Notes: generated from the sequence alone by a model not told the origin. 64,000 nt of DNA from Clostridiales bacterium (GCA_004553545.1 SFLD01000002.1:62001-126000), one strand, 5' to 3'; numbered from the stretch's first letter, positions 5,883-15,575 are shown. Numbers and translations: made by a program.

Positions 5883-8288
5883 ATGGCAGAGGCAAGAAAA
5901 CGGAGGAAGAGCGACGGCGCCCGGCAGGCGAACCAGGTCATCCGGAGCCGGACGGCGTGGCTGATGCTGATCTTCGGGGTCGGGACCTTCCTGCTGCTCT
6001 TCTGGAAGCTCTTCGACCTGCAGATCCTGCAGCATGAGGAGTTGGAGAGCAAGGCTGTGAGCCAGCAGACCCGCTCCAGCGTCATCACCGCCTCCCGGGG
6101 GACCATCTACGACCGCGGCGGCGAGGTGCTGGCCATCTCCACCACGGCGGAGACGGTGAACATCAGCCCCAAGGACATCGCAAGCTACGTGAAGGACCAG
6201 GAGACCGCCATTGAGGAGGCCCGGGCCAAGGCAGCGGAGAAGGGCGAGAGCTATACCGCCCCGGAGGTCAAGGACGAGGACTACATCGCGAGAGGCCTCG
6301 CCCGGATCCTGGGCGTGGAGGAGGAGACCATCCGCCAGCGGATGGAGAAGCTGAACTCCGGCTATGAGATCATCAAGAAGAAGGCTCCCCAAGCGGAGGC
6401 CGACGAGGTCCGCCGCTTCGTCAACGGGGAGATCGACGATGAGGGCAACGAGGTGCCGGAGAAGGAGCGTAAGAAGCTCCACGGCGTTTATCTGGAGCCG
6501 GATTCCAAGCGCTACTACCCCAACGGCACCCTGGCGGCCCAGGTCATCGGCTTCGTCAACGCTGACAACGACGGCGCCTACGGGCTGGAATCCTACTATA
6601 ACTCCGCCCTCACCGGCACCTCTGGCATGACCGTCACCGCCAAGAACGCCGCCGGCAAGACCATGCTCTATGACTATGAGCAGTACTACGACGCCGAGAA
6701 CGGCGCGAACCTCGTCACCACCCTGGACTCCACGGTGCAGTACTACCTGGAGAAGGGGCTGGAGGAGATGATCGCGAAGTTCGACCCCAAGAACGGGGCC
6801 ACCGGCATCGTGATGGACGTACGGAACGGGGCCGTGCTTGGCATGGCGTCCTTCCCCACCTATGACCTCAACAGCTACAGCAGCATCTATGACAGTAAGC
6901 TCCAGGAGACCCTTGCGGGGCTGGAGGAGGGCAGCGACGAGTACCTCAGCGCCCTGGGCGCCGCCCAGAACAAGCAGTGGCGCAATAAGTGCGTCAACGA
7001 CACCTATGAGCCCGGCTCCACCTTCAAGCCCGTGACATTGGCGGCGGCGCTGGAGGAGGGGCTGGTGAACGCCAACACCACCTTCAACTGCACGGGCTCC
7101 ATCCGGGTGCCGGGGTGGAGCGGCGCCATCGGCTGCTCCAAGCGCTCCGGCCACGGGACCCAGGTTTTGAAGGTGGCCACCGGCAACTCCTGCAACCCGG
7201 CCTTCATCACCATGGGCCTGAAGATCGGGACGGAGACCTACTATGACTATCTCGAGAAGTTCGGCTTTCTGGAGAGCACGGGCATCGACCTCTACGGCGA
7301 GTCCAAGACCATCTTCGCCAGCCGGGAGAACTTCAACACCAACGTGGTGTCCCTGGCGTCCTACGCCTTCGGTCAGACCTTCAACATCACGCCCCTGCAC
7401 CTGATCCGGGCCCAGGCGGCCTGCGTCAACGGCGGCTACCTCTATGAGCCGTATCTCGTGGAGCAGATCGTGGACGACGACGGCGCCGTGCTCTACCAGC
7501 ACGACGCGACGCCCATCCGCCAGGTCATCAGCGAGGAGACCTCCGCCACCGTCCGGGAGTGCCTGGAATACGTGGTGGCCTCCGGCACCGGCAAGAACGG
7601 CCAGGTGGTGGGCTACCGCATCGGCGGCAAGACCGGCACCGCCGACAAGACCGGGAGCCGCACGAAGGACAATCCCCGGGGCGACGTGGTGGTCTCCTTC
7701 ATGTGCTTTGCTCCGGCGGACGATCCCCAGTACATCCTTCTTGTCACCATGGATACCCCCAGCCGGAATACCGGCGTCTACGTCTCCGGCGGCAACATGG
7801 CCGCCCCCACCGCCAGCCAGATCATGGGCGAGATCCTGCCCCACCTGGGGGTGGAGCCCGAGTACAGCGAGGACGATCTCGCCGCCATGGACCAGAGCGT
7901 GCCCAACTGCGTGGGTCTCACGGCGGCGGAGGCCAAGGAGAAGCTCTCTGAGCGGGGCTTCGCCTGCAGGACCGTGGGCAGCGGCGACACCGTCACCGAC
8001 CAGACCCCGGCAGGCGGGGCCATCGTCCCCGGCAGCGCCACCATCCTCCTCTACCTGGGGGAGGAGAAGCCCGACGCCCCCGTCAGCGTGCCCAATGTGG
8101 TGGGGCTCACGGCGGCGGAGGCCAACCAGCGCCTGACCTCGGCGGGCCTTATCCTGAAGGTGGCGGGGGCCACGGCGTCCTCCTCCGGCAATGTCCACGC
8201 GGTGAGCCAGAGCGTGGCCGCCGGGACAGAGGTGGCGGCGGGCACCGTCATCACCGTGCGTTTCAGCGACGGCTCCGTCACGGACTGA
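5883..8288 (+). CDS. PASTA-domain class B penicillin-binding protein (FtsI/SpoVD family)
   Basis: 801 residues: one N-terminal membrane anchor (about 25-41), a PBP dimerisation domain beginning at SRGTIYDRGGEVLA, a transpeptidase domain with STFK (Ser379), SCN (436-438) and KTGT (583-586), then two PASTA domains (about 671-729 and 737-799), each starting VPNxVGLTAAEA. It crosslinks peptidoglycan outside the membrane. Bacillus subtilis has two such genes here, pbpB for division and spoVD for the spore cortex. Only one is present in this cluster, so it is probably the division enzyme, perhaps also used in sporulation. The ATG follows GGGAAAGGAAATTC. Confidence 0.93.
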   Translation: MAEARKRRKSDGARQANQVIRSRTAWLMLIFGVGTFLLLFWKLFDLQILQHEELESKAVSQQTRSSVITASRGTIYDRGGEVLAISTTAETVNISPKDIASYVKDQETAIEEARAKAAEKGESYTAPEVKDEDYIARGLARILGVEEETIRQRMEKLNSGYEIIKKKAPQAEADEVRRFVNGEIDDEGNEVPEKERKKLHGVYLEPDSKRYYPNGTLAAQVIGFVNADNDGAYGLESYYNSALTGTSGMTVTAKNAAGKTMLYDYEQYYDAENGANLVTTLDSTVQYYLEKGLEEMIAKFDPKNGATGIVMDVRNGAVLGMASFPTYDLNSYSSIYDSKLQETLAGLEEGSDEYLSALGAAQNKQWRNKCVNDTYEPGSTFKPVTLAAALEEGLVNANTTFNCTGSIRVPGWSGAIGCSKRSGHGTQVLKVATGNSCNPAFITMGLKIGTETYYDYLEKFGFLESTGIDLYGESKTIFASRENFNTNVVSLASYAFGQTFNITPLHLIRAQAACVNGGYLYEPYLVEQIVDDDGAVLYQHDATPIRQVISEETSATVRECLEYVVASGTGKNGQVVGYRIGGKTGTADKTGSRTKDNPRGDVVVSFMCFAPADDPQYILLVTMDTPSRNTGVYVSGGNMAAPTASQIMGEILPHLGVEPEYSEDDLAAMDQSVPNCVGLTAAEAKEKLSERGFACRTVGSGDTVTDQTPAGGAIVPGSATILLYLGEEKPDAPVSVPNVVGLTAAEANQRLTSAGLILKVAGATASSSGNVHAVSQSVAAGTEVAAGTVITVRFSDGSVTD

Positions 8289-8348
8289 CGAAAGAGCACT
8301 TTTCGCCTGGTTTTGAACAGGTTTCCCGGTATGCGCGGGGGAGAGTGC

Positions 8349-8357
8349 TGTTATAAT
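8349..8357 (+). promoter_or_regulatory. Extended -10 promoter candidate before murE
   Basis: TGT-TATAAT, that is an extended TGn motif fused to a perfect -10 (8352-8357), lies 58 bp before the murE start. No good -35 box is at the right distance, as expected for extended -10 promoters. It would allow murE and downstream genes to be transcribed independently of mraZ. Confidence 0.55.
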
Positions 8358-8414
8358 ACCGTTGCGCATCCCTGCGCTGCCCCTTGGCACCAAAGACCAG
8401 GAAAGGAAGATACC

Positions 8415-9854
8415 ATGAAGCTGAAAGACTTGCTGGCGGGCATCGAGGTCCTTGCCTCCACCGCCGATCCGGAGACCGAGATCCCCGGCGTCTGCTACGA
8501 TTCCCGGAAGGTACAGCCGGGGGAGCTCTTCGTGGCCGTCACCGGCTACGCAACGGACGGCCACGCCTACATCGGAAAGGCCAAAGCCGCCGGGGCCGCC
8601 GCCGTCCTCTGCGAGCGCGTTCCGGAAGAGGAGATCCCCTATGTCCAGGTGAAAAACTCCCGGCGGGCGCTGGCCATCCTGGGGGCGAACTTCTACCGCC
8701 ATCCCTCCCGGGAGATGACCATGGTGGCCGTCACCGGCACCAACGGAAAGACCACCACCACCTATCTCCTGAAGGCCATTCTGGAGGGGCGGGGGGCCAA
8801 GGTGGGCCTCATCGGCACCAACCAGAATATGATCGGCGGGGAGATCGTGCCCACGGAGCGGACCACGCCGGAATCCCTGGAGCTCCAGGCCCTCCTCCGC
8901 CGGATGGCGGACGCCGGCTGCACCCACGTGGTGATGGAGACCTCCTCCCACGCTCTCTTTGAGGACCGGGTCTACGGCATCTACTACGCTGTGGGAATCT
9001 TCACCAACCTCACCCAGGACCACCTGGACTTCCACAAGACCATGGAGGCCTACTGCGACGCCAAGGCCATCCTCTTCCGCCACTGTGACCGGGGCGTCTT
9101 CAACGCCGACGATCCCTGGACAGAGCGGCTCTGGCAGGATGCCGCCTGCACCCGCTTCACCTACGCCGAAAAGGCGGAGGCCGACCTCCGGGCGGAGGAC
9201 GTGGAGCTGGGGGCCGACCACGTGGCCTTCACCGCCGTGACCAAGGACGGGAGGGTCCCCGTCCGGGTGAACATCCCCGGGGGCTTCATGGTCTATAATA
9301 CGCTGGATGTGCTGGGGGCGGCCCTGCAGCTGGGCATCCCCCTGGCGGAGAGCGCCGGGGTGCTGGCCAAGGTCCCCCATGTGAAGGGCCGGGTGGAGGT
9401 GGTCCCCACCCCGGGGAAGGACTATACCGTCCTCATCGACTACGCCCACTCCCCGGATGGGCTGGAGAACGTGCTCCGGTCCGTGAAGGGCTTCGCCAAG
9501 GGCCGCACCGTGGCGCTCTTCGGCTGCGGCGGCGACCGGGATAAGGCCAAGCGCCCCAAGATGGGAAAGATCGCCTGCGACATCGCGGACTTCGTGGTGG
9601 TGACCACGGATAACCCCCGGACGGAGGTCCCCGGCGACATCATCCGGGAGATCCTCGCCGGGATGGAGGGCACCAAGACTCCCTATACCGTGGTGGAGGA
9701 CCGGATCGAGGCCATCCACTGGGCGATGGATCACGCCCAGGCGGGGGACGTCATCGTCCTCTGCGGCAAGGGGCACGAGACCTATCAGGAGGTGGGCCAC
9801 GTCAAGCATCACATGGATGAGCGGGAGATCGTGGCGGATTACCTCAAAAAGTAA
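8415..9854 (+). CDS. murE: UDP-MurNAc-L-Ala-D-Glu:meso-diaminopimelate ligase
   Basis: 479 residues. It adds meso-diaminopimelate to the peptidoglycan precursor in the cytoplasm using ATP. The ligase P-loop GTNGKTTTT is at residues 108-116 and the diaminopimelate-specificity motif DNPR at 399-402, which points to DAP rather than lysine. YDSRKVQPGELFVA and HGYATDGH-type N-terminal motifs are present. The start at 8415 follows GGAAAGGAAG; the frame is open for 102 nt upstream but that part lacks a ribosome site. murF, normally next, is absent. Confidence 0.95.
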   Translation: MKLKDLLAGIEVLASTADPETEIPGVCYDSRKVQPGELFVAVTGYATDGHAYIGKAKAAGAAAVLCERVPEEEIPYVQVKNSRRALAILGANFYRHPSREMTMVAVTGTNGKTTTTYLLKAILEGRGAKVGLIGTNQNMIGGEIVPTERTTPESLELQALLRRMADAGCTHVVMETSSHALFEDRVYGIYYAVGIFTNLTQDHLDFHKTMEAYCDAKAILFRHCDRGVFNADDPWTERLWQDAACTRFTYAEKAEADLRAEDVELGADHVAFTAVTKDGRVPVRVNIPGGFMVYNTLDVLGAALQLGIPLAESAGVLAKVPHVKGRVEVVPTPGKDYTVLIDYAHSPDGLENVLRSVKGFAKGRTVALFGCGGDRDKAKRPKMGKIACDIADFVVVTTDNPRTEVPGDIIREILAGMEGTKTPYTVVEDRIEAIHWAMDHAQAGDVIVLCGKGHETYQEVGHVKHHMDEREIVADYLKK

Positions 9855-9926
9855 GCGGACATTCCGGGGCGTCCCGGAGGAGAGAATACCAAAGGCCGGA
9901 GCCATCCGGCGGAGAGGGAGAGCATC

Positions 9927-10913
9927 ATGAAGATCGTACTGTTGGCGGCTCTGGTCAGCTTTGTGCTGACGCTGATCCTGGGCTGGTTCGTATTGGCGGA
10001 GCTCCGCAAGCTGAAGGCCGGGCAGGAGATCCGGCAGGACGGCCCCACCTGGCACAACGCCAAGGCCGGGACCCCCACCATGGGCGGCATCATGTTCATC
10101 CTGGGGGCGGGCGTCACGGTGCTGGTCCTGGGCTGGCAGAGCATGCTGGCGGGGGATGTGACCCATCTCTACGTCTACCTCTTTGCCCTGGTCTTCGGGC
10201 TCATCGGCTTTGTGGATGACTTCCGCAAGGTGAAGCAGCACCAGAACGAGGGCCTGACGGCCAAGCAGAAGTTCGTGCTGCAGCTGCTGGCGGCGGTGAT
10301 CTTCCTCTCCCTCATGCGCTATGAGGGGCTTCTCAGCAACGATCTCTACCTGCCCTTTTTCAACGTGAGCTTCACCATCAACTGGATCGTCTACCTGGTG
10401 TTCGCGGCCTTCGTCATCGTGGGCTGCGTCAACGCCGTGAACCTGACGGACGGCATCGACGGTCTTGCGGGCAGCGTCACCGCCGTGACCTGCGTCTTCT
10501 TCCTGGCGGCGGGGCTTCTGGCGGAGCTCACCACCCTGAGCCTCTTCGCCTCCGCCCTTCTGGGCGGGCTCCTGGCCTTCGTGGTGGGGTATAACCACCA
10601 CCCCGCCAAGTGCTTCATGGGGGATACCGGCAGCCTCTTCCTGGGGGGCGCGGTGGCGGCCATGGCCTTCGCTTTGGATATGCCTCTCGTGCTGATCCCC
10701 GTGGGCATCGTATACATTCTGGAGACTCTCTCTGATATTATCCAGGTAGTATACTTCAAGGCCACCCACGGCAAGCGCTTTTTCAAGATGGCGCCCCTGC
10801 ACCACCACCTGGAAAAGTGCGGCTGGAGCGAGTGGAAGATCGTGGGCGTGTTCTCCGCCGTGACGGCGGTCTGCAGCGCTTTGGCCTGGCTGGGTATCCA
10901 GGGAAGATTCTGA
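9927..10913 (+). CDS. mraY: Phospho-N-acetylmuramoyl-pentapeptide transferase
   Basis: 328-residue polytopic membrane enzyme that transfers phospho-MurNAc-pentapeptide to undecaprenyl phosphate, forming lipid I. Diagnostic motifs: KAGTPTMGG near the N-terminus, GFVDDFRKV (catalytic Asp pair), NLTDGIDGLAGS, and the C-terminal FFKMAPLHHHLEKCGW with the HHHLE histidines. About ten hydrophobic segments are visible. The ATG follows GGAGAGGGAGAG. In most Clostridia murF precedes and murD follows mraY; here murE and ftsW are its neighbours. Confidence 0.97.
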   Translation: MKIVLLAALVSFVLTLILGWFVLAELRKLKAGQEIRQDGPTWHNAKAGTPTMGGIMFILGAGVTVLVLGWQSMLAGDVTHLYVYLFALVFGLIGFVDDFRKVKQHQNEGLTAKQKFVLQLLAAVIFLSLMRYEGLLSNDLYLPFFNVSFTINWIVYLVFAAFVIVGCVNAVNLTDGIDGLAGSVTAVTCVFFLAAGLLAELTTLSLFASALLGGLLAFVVGYNHHPAKCFMGDTGSLFLGGAVAAMAFALDMPLVLIPVGIVYILETLSDIIQVVYFKATHGKRFFKMAPLHHHLEKCGWSEWKIVGVFSAVTAVCSALAWLGIQGRF

Positions 10914-10959
10914 GCGTTCCGGCATAGACTCATACACTGCGGGGAAGGGAGGGAGAGCC

Positions 10960-12225
10960 ATGACGAGATCGGAGCATCTGCGCCGGAAGGCGGAGCAGGA
11001 CCGCCGCCGGGAGGCCCAGGAAAAGCGCCTTGCCGCCCAGCAGCGGCGGGAGGAGCGGGAGAAGCGCCGGCTGCAGCGGGAAGCCGAGGGCCGGGAGCTT
11101 GCCAAGGGTCCCATCGACCTGCCGTTTTTGCTGCTGGTGTGCCTGCTCCTCGGCATCGGGCTCATCATGGTCTTCTCCGCCAGCTTCCCCTCCGCCTACT
11201 ACAGCGTGAAGATCCAGGACCCCTTCTTCTACATCAAGCGCCAGGGCATGTGGGCCATCCTGGGCCTCTGCGCCATGGTTTTGACGGCGCGGATCGACTA
11301 CCACCGCTTCAAGGCCCTCTCCAAGCCGGCGCTGTTCGTGGCCATCATCCTGCTGGCTCTGGTGCTGGTGCCGGGCGTCGGCACCACCCGCAACCACGCC
11401 ACCCGCTGGATCGAGATCGGGGGCCTCTCCATGCAGCCCTCGGAGGTGGCGAAGTTCGCCGTGGCGTTGTACTTTGCGGACAGCATTTCGAAGAAGCGGG
11501 AGAAAATGCGGACCTTCCGCTACGGCATCCTGCCCTACGGCATCATCCTGGTCCTCATCGCGGGGCTGATGATGCTGGAGCCCCACCTCTCCGGCACGGT
11601 GCTGATCCTGGGCACCGGGGCCGTGATGATGGTGGTGGGCGGCATCCCCGGCTGGCTGGTGGGCGCCGGCATCGGCGGGGTCTTCGCCGCCGCGGCGGGC
11701 TATATCAAGGCCGTGGAGCTGGGCATCATCCACTACGGCGCCTCCCGCATCCAGATGTGGGAGGACCCCTTTATCGACCGGCAGGGGGACGGCTACCAGA
11801 TGGTCCAGTCCCTGCTCTCCATCGGCTCCGGCGGCCTTCTGGGCGTGGGTCTGGGCAAGAGCCGGCAGAAGTTCCTCTACCTCCCGGAGGAGCACAACGA
11901 CTTCATCTTCTCCATCGTCTGCGAGGAGCTGGGGCTCATCGGGGCCACCATCATCATGCTCCTCTTCGCGGCGCTGATCCTCCGGGGCTACTGGATCGCC
12001 CTCCACGCCCGGGACCGCTTCGGTTCGCTGCTGGTGGTGGGCATGACCACCTTCCTGGGGCTGCAGGTCTTTCTGAACATCGGCGTCGTCACGGGGCTGC
12101 TGCCGGCCACCGGCATCTCGCTGCCCTTTTTCAGCTACGGCGGCACCGCCCTCTGCATCCAGCTGGTGGAGATGGGCGTGGTGCTGTCGGTCTCCCGGCA
12201 GATGAAGCCGGGGAACTCCGGATAA
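10960..12225 (+). CDS. ftsW: FtsW peptidoglycan glycosyltransferase (SEDS family)
   Basis: 421-residue SEDS protein with about ten membrane segments. FtsW polymerises lipid II at the septum together with the class B PBP. Characteristic sequences are GLIMVFSASFPSAYY, HATRWIEIGGLSMQPSEVAKFA, QMVQSLLSIGSGGLLGVGLGKS and the final LPFFSYGGTALCIQL. The N-terminus carries an unusually long, highly charged cytoplasmic extension of about 50 residues rich in Arg, Glu and Gln. It lies between mraY and murG, which favours FtsW or SpoVE over RodA. Confidence 0.94.
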   Translation: MTRSEHLRRKAEQDRRREAQEKRLAAQQRREEREKRRLQREAEGRELAKGPIDLPFLLLVCLLLGIGLIMVFSASFPSAYYSVKIQDPFFYIKRQGMWAILGLCAMVLTARIDYHRFKALSKPALFVAIILLALVLVPGVGTTRNHATRWIEIGGLSMQPSEVAKFAVALYFADSISKKREKMRTFRYGILPYGIILVLIAGLMMLEPHLSGTVLILGTGAVMMVVGGIPGWLVGAGIGGVFAAAAGYIKAVELGIIHYGASRIQMWEDPFIDRQGDGYQMVQSLLSIGSGGLLGVGLGKSRQKFLYLPEEHNDFIFSIVCEELGLIGATIIMLLFAALILRGYWIALHARDRFGSLLVVGMTTFLGLQVFLNIGVVTGLLPATGISLPFFSYGGTALCIQLVEMGVVLSVSRQMKPGNSG

Positions 12226-12249
12226 ACCTTAGGAAAGGCGGGTGTCGCC

Positions 12250-13383
12250 ATGAACGGAAAACTGCAGCGCGTCATCTTTACCTGCGGCGGCACGGCGGGG
12301 CATGTGAACCCGGCAGTGGCCCTGGCCCAGCTCCTGCAGCGGCAGGAGGAGGGGGCGGAGGTCCTTTTCGTGGGCTCCGACCGGGGATTGGAGAAGGATC
12401 TCGTGCCCAAGGCCGGGTATGACTTTGAGACCGTCCACATCTCCAGCTTCCACCGCTCTTTTGCCCCCAGGGAGATCCGGCACAACCTCATCTCCCTCTA
12501 CAACCTCACCCGGGCGCCGGGGGAGGCCAGGGCCATCCTGCGCCAGTTCCGGCCGGACGCCGTCATCGGAACCGGGGGTTACGCCTCCTACCCCATGGTG
12601 AAGGCCGCCGCCAAGGCGGGCATCGCCACGGCGGTCCACGAGTCCAACGTGGTGCCGGGCCTCACGACAGAGATGCTGGAGCCCTTCGCGGGGCGGATCC
12701 TGGTGGGCTTTGAGGCCTGCTGCCAGCACTACCGTCACCCGGAGAAGGTCGTCGTCACCGGGACCCCGGTGCGGCAGGACTTCTTCGACCTCAGCAAGGC
12801 GGAGGCCAAGGCGAAGCTGGGCGTGGACGACGGCCGGCCCCTCATCGTCTCCTTCTGGGGCTCTCTGGGTGCTTCCGCCATGAATGCCCGGACGGCGGAG
12901 CTTCTTGCTCTGGAGGCGAAGAACGAGCCCTTCCACCACATCCACGGGGCGGGGAAGGCCGGGTATCCCGGCTTCCTCCGGTCCCTCTCGGAAAAGGGCG
13001 TGGACCTGGACGCCCACCCGGCCCTGCAGGTCCGGGAGTATATCTATGACATGGCCCTGGTGATGCGGGCGGCGGATCTCGTGGTCTCCCGGGCGGGAGC
13101 CTCCACCCTCAGCGAGCTGACGGCCCTGGGGGTCCCGGCGGTGCTGGTGCCGTCCCCCAATGTCACCAATGACCACCAGACGAAAAACGCCCGGGCGCTG
13201 GAGGAGGCGGGAGCTGCCGTCCTCCTGCCGGAGAAGGACGCCTCGCCCCAGGCTCTCTTCCAGGTCTGCGGCGGCATCCTGCACGACCCCGCCCGTCAGG
13301 CGGAGATGGCGGGGAACATGGCCGCTCTCGGCGTCCCGGACGCGGCGGAGCGGATCCTGGACACCGTCCGGGCGCTGCTGTAA
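12250..13383 (+). CDS. murG: UDP-GlcNAc:lipid I N-acetylglucosaminyltransferase
   Basis: 377 residues, GT28 fold. MurG adds GlcNAc to lipid I on the inner membrane face to give lipid II. It has the N-terminal glycine-rich loop FTCGGTAGHVNPAVALA, the GTGGYASYPMV and HESNVVPGLTTEML segments, and the C-terminal UDP-binding VSRAGASTLSELTALGVPAVLVPSP. Length is standard. It starts 24 bp after ftsW with AGGAAAGGCGG upstream. Confidence 0.96.
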   Translation: MNGKLQRVIFTCGGTAGHVNPAVALAQLLQRQEEGAEVLFVGSDRGLEKDLVPKAGYDFETVHISSFHRSFAPREIRHNLISLYNLTRAPGEARAILRQFRPDAVIGTGGYASYPMVKAAAKAGIATAVHESNVVPGLTTEMLEPFAGRILVGFEACCQHYRHPEKVVVTGTPVRQDFFDLSKAEAKAKLGVDDGRPLIVSFWGSLGASAMNARTAELLALEAKNEPFHHIHGAGKAGYPGFLRSLSEKGVDLDAHPALQVREYIYDMALVMRAADLVVSRAGASTLSELTALGVPAVLVPSPNVTNDHQTKNARALEEAGAAVLLPEKDASPQALFQVCGGILHDPARQAEMAGNMAALGVPDAAERILDTVRALL

Positions 13384-13445
13384 CCCGGGCCCCGTCCCCT
13401 TCATACCCTGAGACCGTGAGAGATCATCGGCAGGGAGGGGAAGGA

Positions 13446-14699
13446 ATGAGCCGATTCGTGCTGCGGGGAGGGAAACGCCTCTCCGGCGAGCTGACGGCGC
13501 AGGGCGCGAAGAACAGCGTCCTGCCCATTCTGGCGGCCACCATCCTGAGCCGGGGCGTGTGCGTGCTGCACCGCTGCCCCCGGCTCCGGGATGTGGAGGT
13601 CTCGCTGGAGATCCTGCGCTACATAGGAGCCGTGGCGGAGCGGGAGGGGGACAGCCTCCGGGTGGATGCCTCCGGCGTCTGCCGCTGCGCCGTGCCGGAT
13701 GCCCTCATGCGGGAGATGCGCTCCTCCGCCATCTTTCTGGGAGCCATCCTGGGCCGCTGCGGCTCGGCGGAGCTTAGCTATCCCGGCGGCTGCGAGCTGG
13801 GGCCCCGGCCCATCGACCTGCACCTGCGGGGACTGCGGCAGCTGGGGGCGGAGATCCGGGAGGAGGGAGGCGCCCTCCTCTGCCGGGGCGGGAAGCTCCG
13901 GGGCACGGACATCGTGCTGGCCCTGCCCTCCGTGGGGGCAACGGAGAACCTGATGCTGGCGGCCTGCGCCGCCGAGGGCACCACCCGCATCCTGAATGCC
14001 GCCCGGGAGCCGGAGATCGTTGACCTGCAGGTCTTTCTCCGCGCCTGCGGGGCGAGAGTCGCCGGGGCCGGGACCTCCACCGTGACGGTGGAGGGGGGCG
14101 CGCCCCTCCACGGGGCGGAGCACACCGTGATGCCGGACCGGATCACGGCGGCCACCTACCTCTGCGCCGCCGCCTCCGCCGGGGGCGATGTGACGCTCCG
14201 GGACATCCGGCCGGAGGAGCTGGCCACGGTGACGGACGCCCTCACCCAGGCGGGCTGCGCCGTGGAGCGCCGGGCGGACAGCCTGCGCCTCCGGGCGGAG
14301 GGGCCTCTCCGGGCCATCCCACCCATCCGGACGGCGCCGTACCCGGGCTTTCCCACGGATGCCCAGGCCATCCTGATGGCGGCGCTGCTGCGGGCCAGAG
14401 GCGCCACCGTCTTTGAGGAGAACATCTTTGAGAACCGCTACCGCCACGTGGATGAGCTGGCCCGCATGGGGGCGGACATCCGCACCAGCGGGCGGGTGGC
14501 GGTGGTGACGGGGGTGGAGCGCCTCCACGGCGCGCCGGTGCGCTGCACGGATCTCCGGGGCGGGGCGGCCCTCTGCGTCGCGGCCCTCGCGGCGGAGGGA
14601 CAGACCGAGGTCCGGGAGGTCCAGCACATCCAGCGGGGCTATGAGGACCTGCCCCGGGACCTGCGGGCCCTGGGAGCGGCGGTCTACGAGATCGAGTAA
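13446..14699 (+). CDS. murA: UDP-N-acetylglucosamine 1-carboxyvinyltransferase
   Basis: 417 residues. MurA transfers enolpyruvate from PEP to UDP-GlcNAc, the first committed peptidoglycan step. It shows QGAKNSVLPILAA at the N-terminus, the active-site loop SYPGGCELGPRPIDLHL with the catalytic cysteine at residue 116 (fosfomycin target; not an Asp variant), and PGFPTDAQAILMA. The start at 13446 follows GGGAGGGGAAGG; an in-frame ATG 30 nt upstream lacks a site. Its place between murG and ftsQ replaces murB of the Bacillus order. Confidence 0.94.
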   Translation: MSRFVLRGGKRLSGELTAQGAKNSVLPILAATILSRGVCVLHRCPRLRDVEVSLEILRYIGAVAEREGDSLRVDASGVCRCAVPDALMREMRSSAIFLGAILGRCGSAELSYPGGCELGPRPIDLHLRGLRQLGAEIREEGGALLCRGGKLRGTDIVLALPSVGATENLMLAACAAEGTTRILNAAREPEIVDLQVFLRACGARVAGAGTSTVTVEGGAPLHGAEHTVMPDRITAATYLCAAASAGGDVTLRDIRPEELATVTDALTQAGCAVERRADSLRLRAEGPLRAIPPIRTAPYPGFPTDAQAILMAALLRARGATVFEENIFENRYRHVDELARMGADIRTSGRVAVVTGVERLHGAPVRCTDLRGGAALCVAALAAEGQTEVREVQHIQRGYEDLPRDLRALGAAVYEIE

Positions 14700-14723
14700 A
14701 GAGACGAAGGGAGGGAACAGGGC

Positions 14724-15470
14724 ATGGCCAGAAGACACGGCAGAGGCCGCCGGGGACGGCGCTTCGGCGTTCTCTATAAGCTCCTCACCCTGGTGGTGGT
14801 CTGCGCCGCGGCGGTGCTGGCCCTGACCCTCTTTTTCAAGGTGGAGAGCGTGGAGGTCACCGGCAACAGCCGCTACAGCGCCCAGGAGATCCAGGACGCC
14901 TGCGGTGTCAGCCTGGGGGATAACCTCTACCTTCTCAGCAAGCCCGACATGGTCCAGCGGCTCCACCAGCAGCTCCCCTACATCGACGAGGTCCGCATCA
15001 CACGGCGGCTGCCCAACACCCTCTGTGTCCAGGTGACGGAGTTCTCCACGGTCTACGCCGTGGAGCAGGAGGGCACCGTGTGGCTTCTGACCTCCGGCGG
15101 CAAGATCGTGGAGACGGCGGCGGAGCGGGGGGACACGCCCCTCATCGACGGCTGTGAGCTGCTGGCCCCGTCCCTCGGCGGGGACGTGAGCTTCGCCCTG
15201 GAGCTCCAGAACCGGCAGGAGAGCCTCTTTGCCCTGCTGACAGCCCTGGAGAGCGCGGAGCTCACCGGGGATGTCCGGGCCATCCACCTGGGGGACCCCA
15301 CGGTCCTCAGCATGGACTACACCGAGAGCTTCACCGTGGAGATGCCCTACGGCGCAGACTACCCCCGGCTCCTCCGCTACCTGACCCTGGTCATCGAGGA
15401 GCTGGAGACCAACCTCACCGGCGTCATCGACCTCACCCGGGACGGAGAACCCCACTTCCGCCCGAACTGA
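14724..15470 (+). CDS. ftsQ: FtsQ/DivIB cell division protein with POTRA domain
   Basis: 248 residues: a short Arg-rich cytoplasmic tail, one membrane segment (about 16-37, LLTLVVVCAAAVLALTLFF), then a POTRA domain (FKVESVEVTGNSRYSAQEIQDACGV, about 37-105) and a FtsQ beta domain. It scaffolds the divisome with FtsL and DivIC outside the membrane. Position between murA and ftsZ agrees. ftsA, which usually separates ftsQ and ftsZ, is missing here. Confidence 0.9.
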   Translation: MARRHGRGRRGRRFGVLYKLLTLVVVCAAAVLALTLFFKVESVEVTGNSRYSAQEIQDACGVSLGDNLYLLSKPDMVQRLHQQLPYIDEVRITRRLPNTLCVQVTEFSTVYAVEQEGTVWLLTSGGKIVETAAERGDTPLIDGCELLAPSLGGDVSFALELQNRQESLFALLTALESAELTGDVRAIHLGDPTVLSMDYTESFTVEMPYGADYPRLLRYLTLVIEELETNLTGVIDLTRDGEPHFRPN

Positions 15471-15546
15471 GACGCATCCCGGCGAAGCGCGGTGCATCCC
15501 GGCGGAAGGAATTTTCCGGAACGGGCCGGAAATCCGTCCGGAATAC

Positions 15547-15575
15547 TTGACCTGCCGGGGAAAGTAGCTTACAAT
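15547..15575 (+). promoter_or_regulatory. Sigma-A-type promoter for ftsZ
   Basis: -35 TTGACC (15547-15552), 17-bp spacer, -10 TACAAT (15570-15575), giving a leader of about 90 nt. Just upstream are three copies of CCGGAA at 15516, 15526 and 15538, which may be a regulator site. Confidence 0.8.

Noticed and set aside
5181..11168. Minus-strand open frame of 1,995 codons antisense to the dcw genes
   Set aside because: It mirrors the high-GC third positions of the real plus-strand genes (ftsL, PBP, murE, mraY, ftsW), has no domain, and is His/Gly/Leu-rich shadow sequence.
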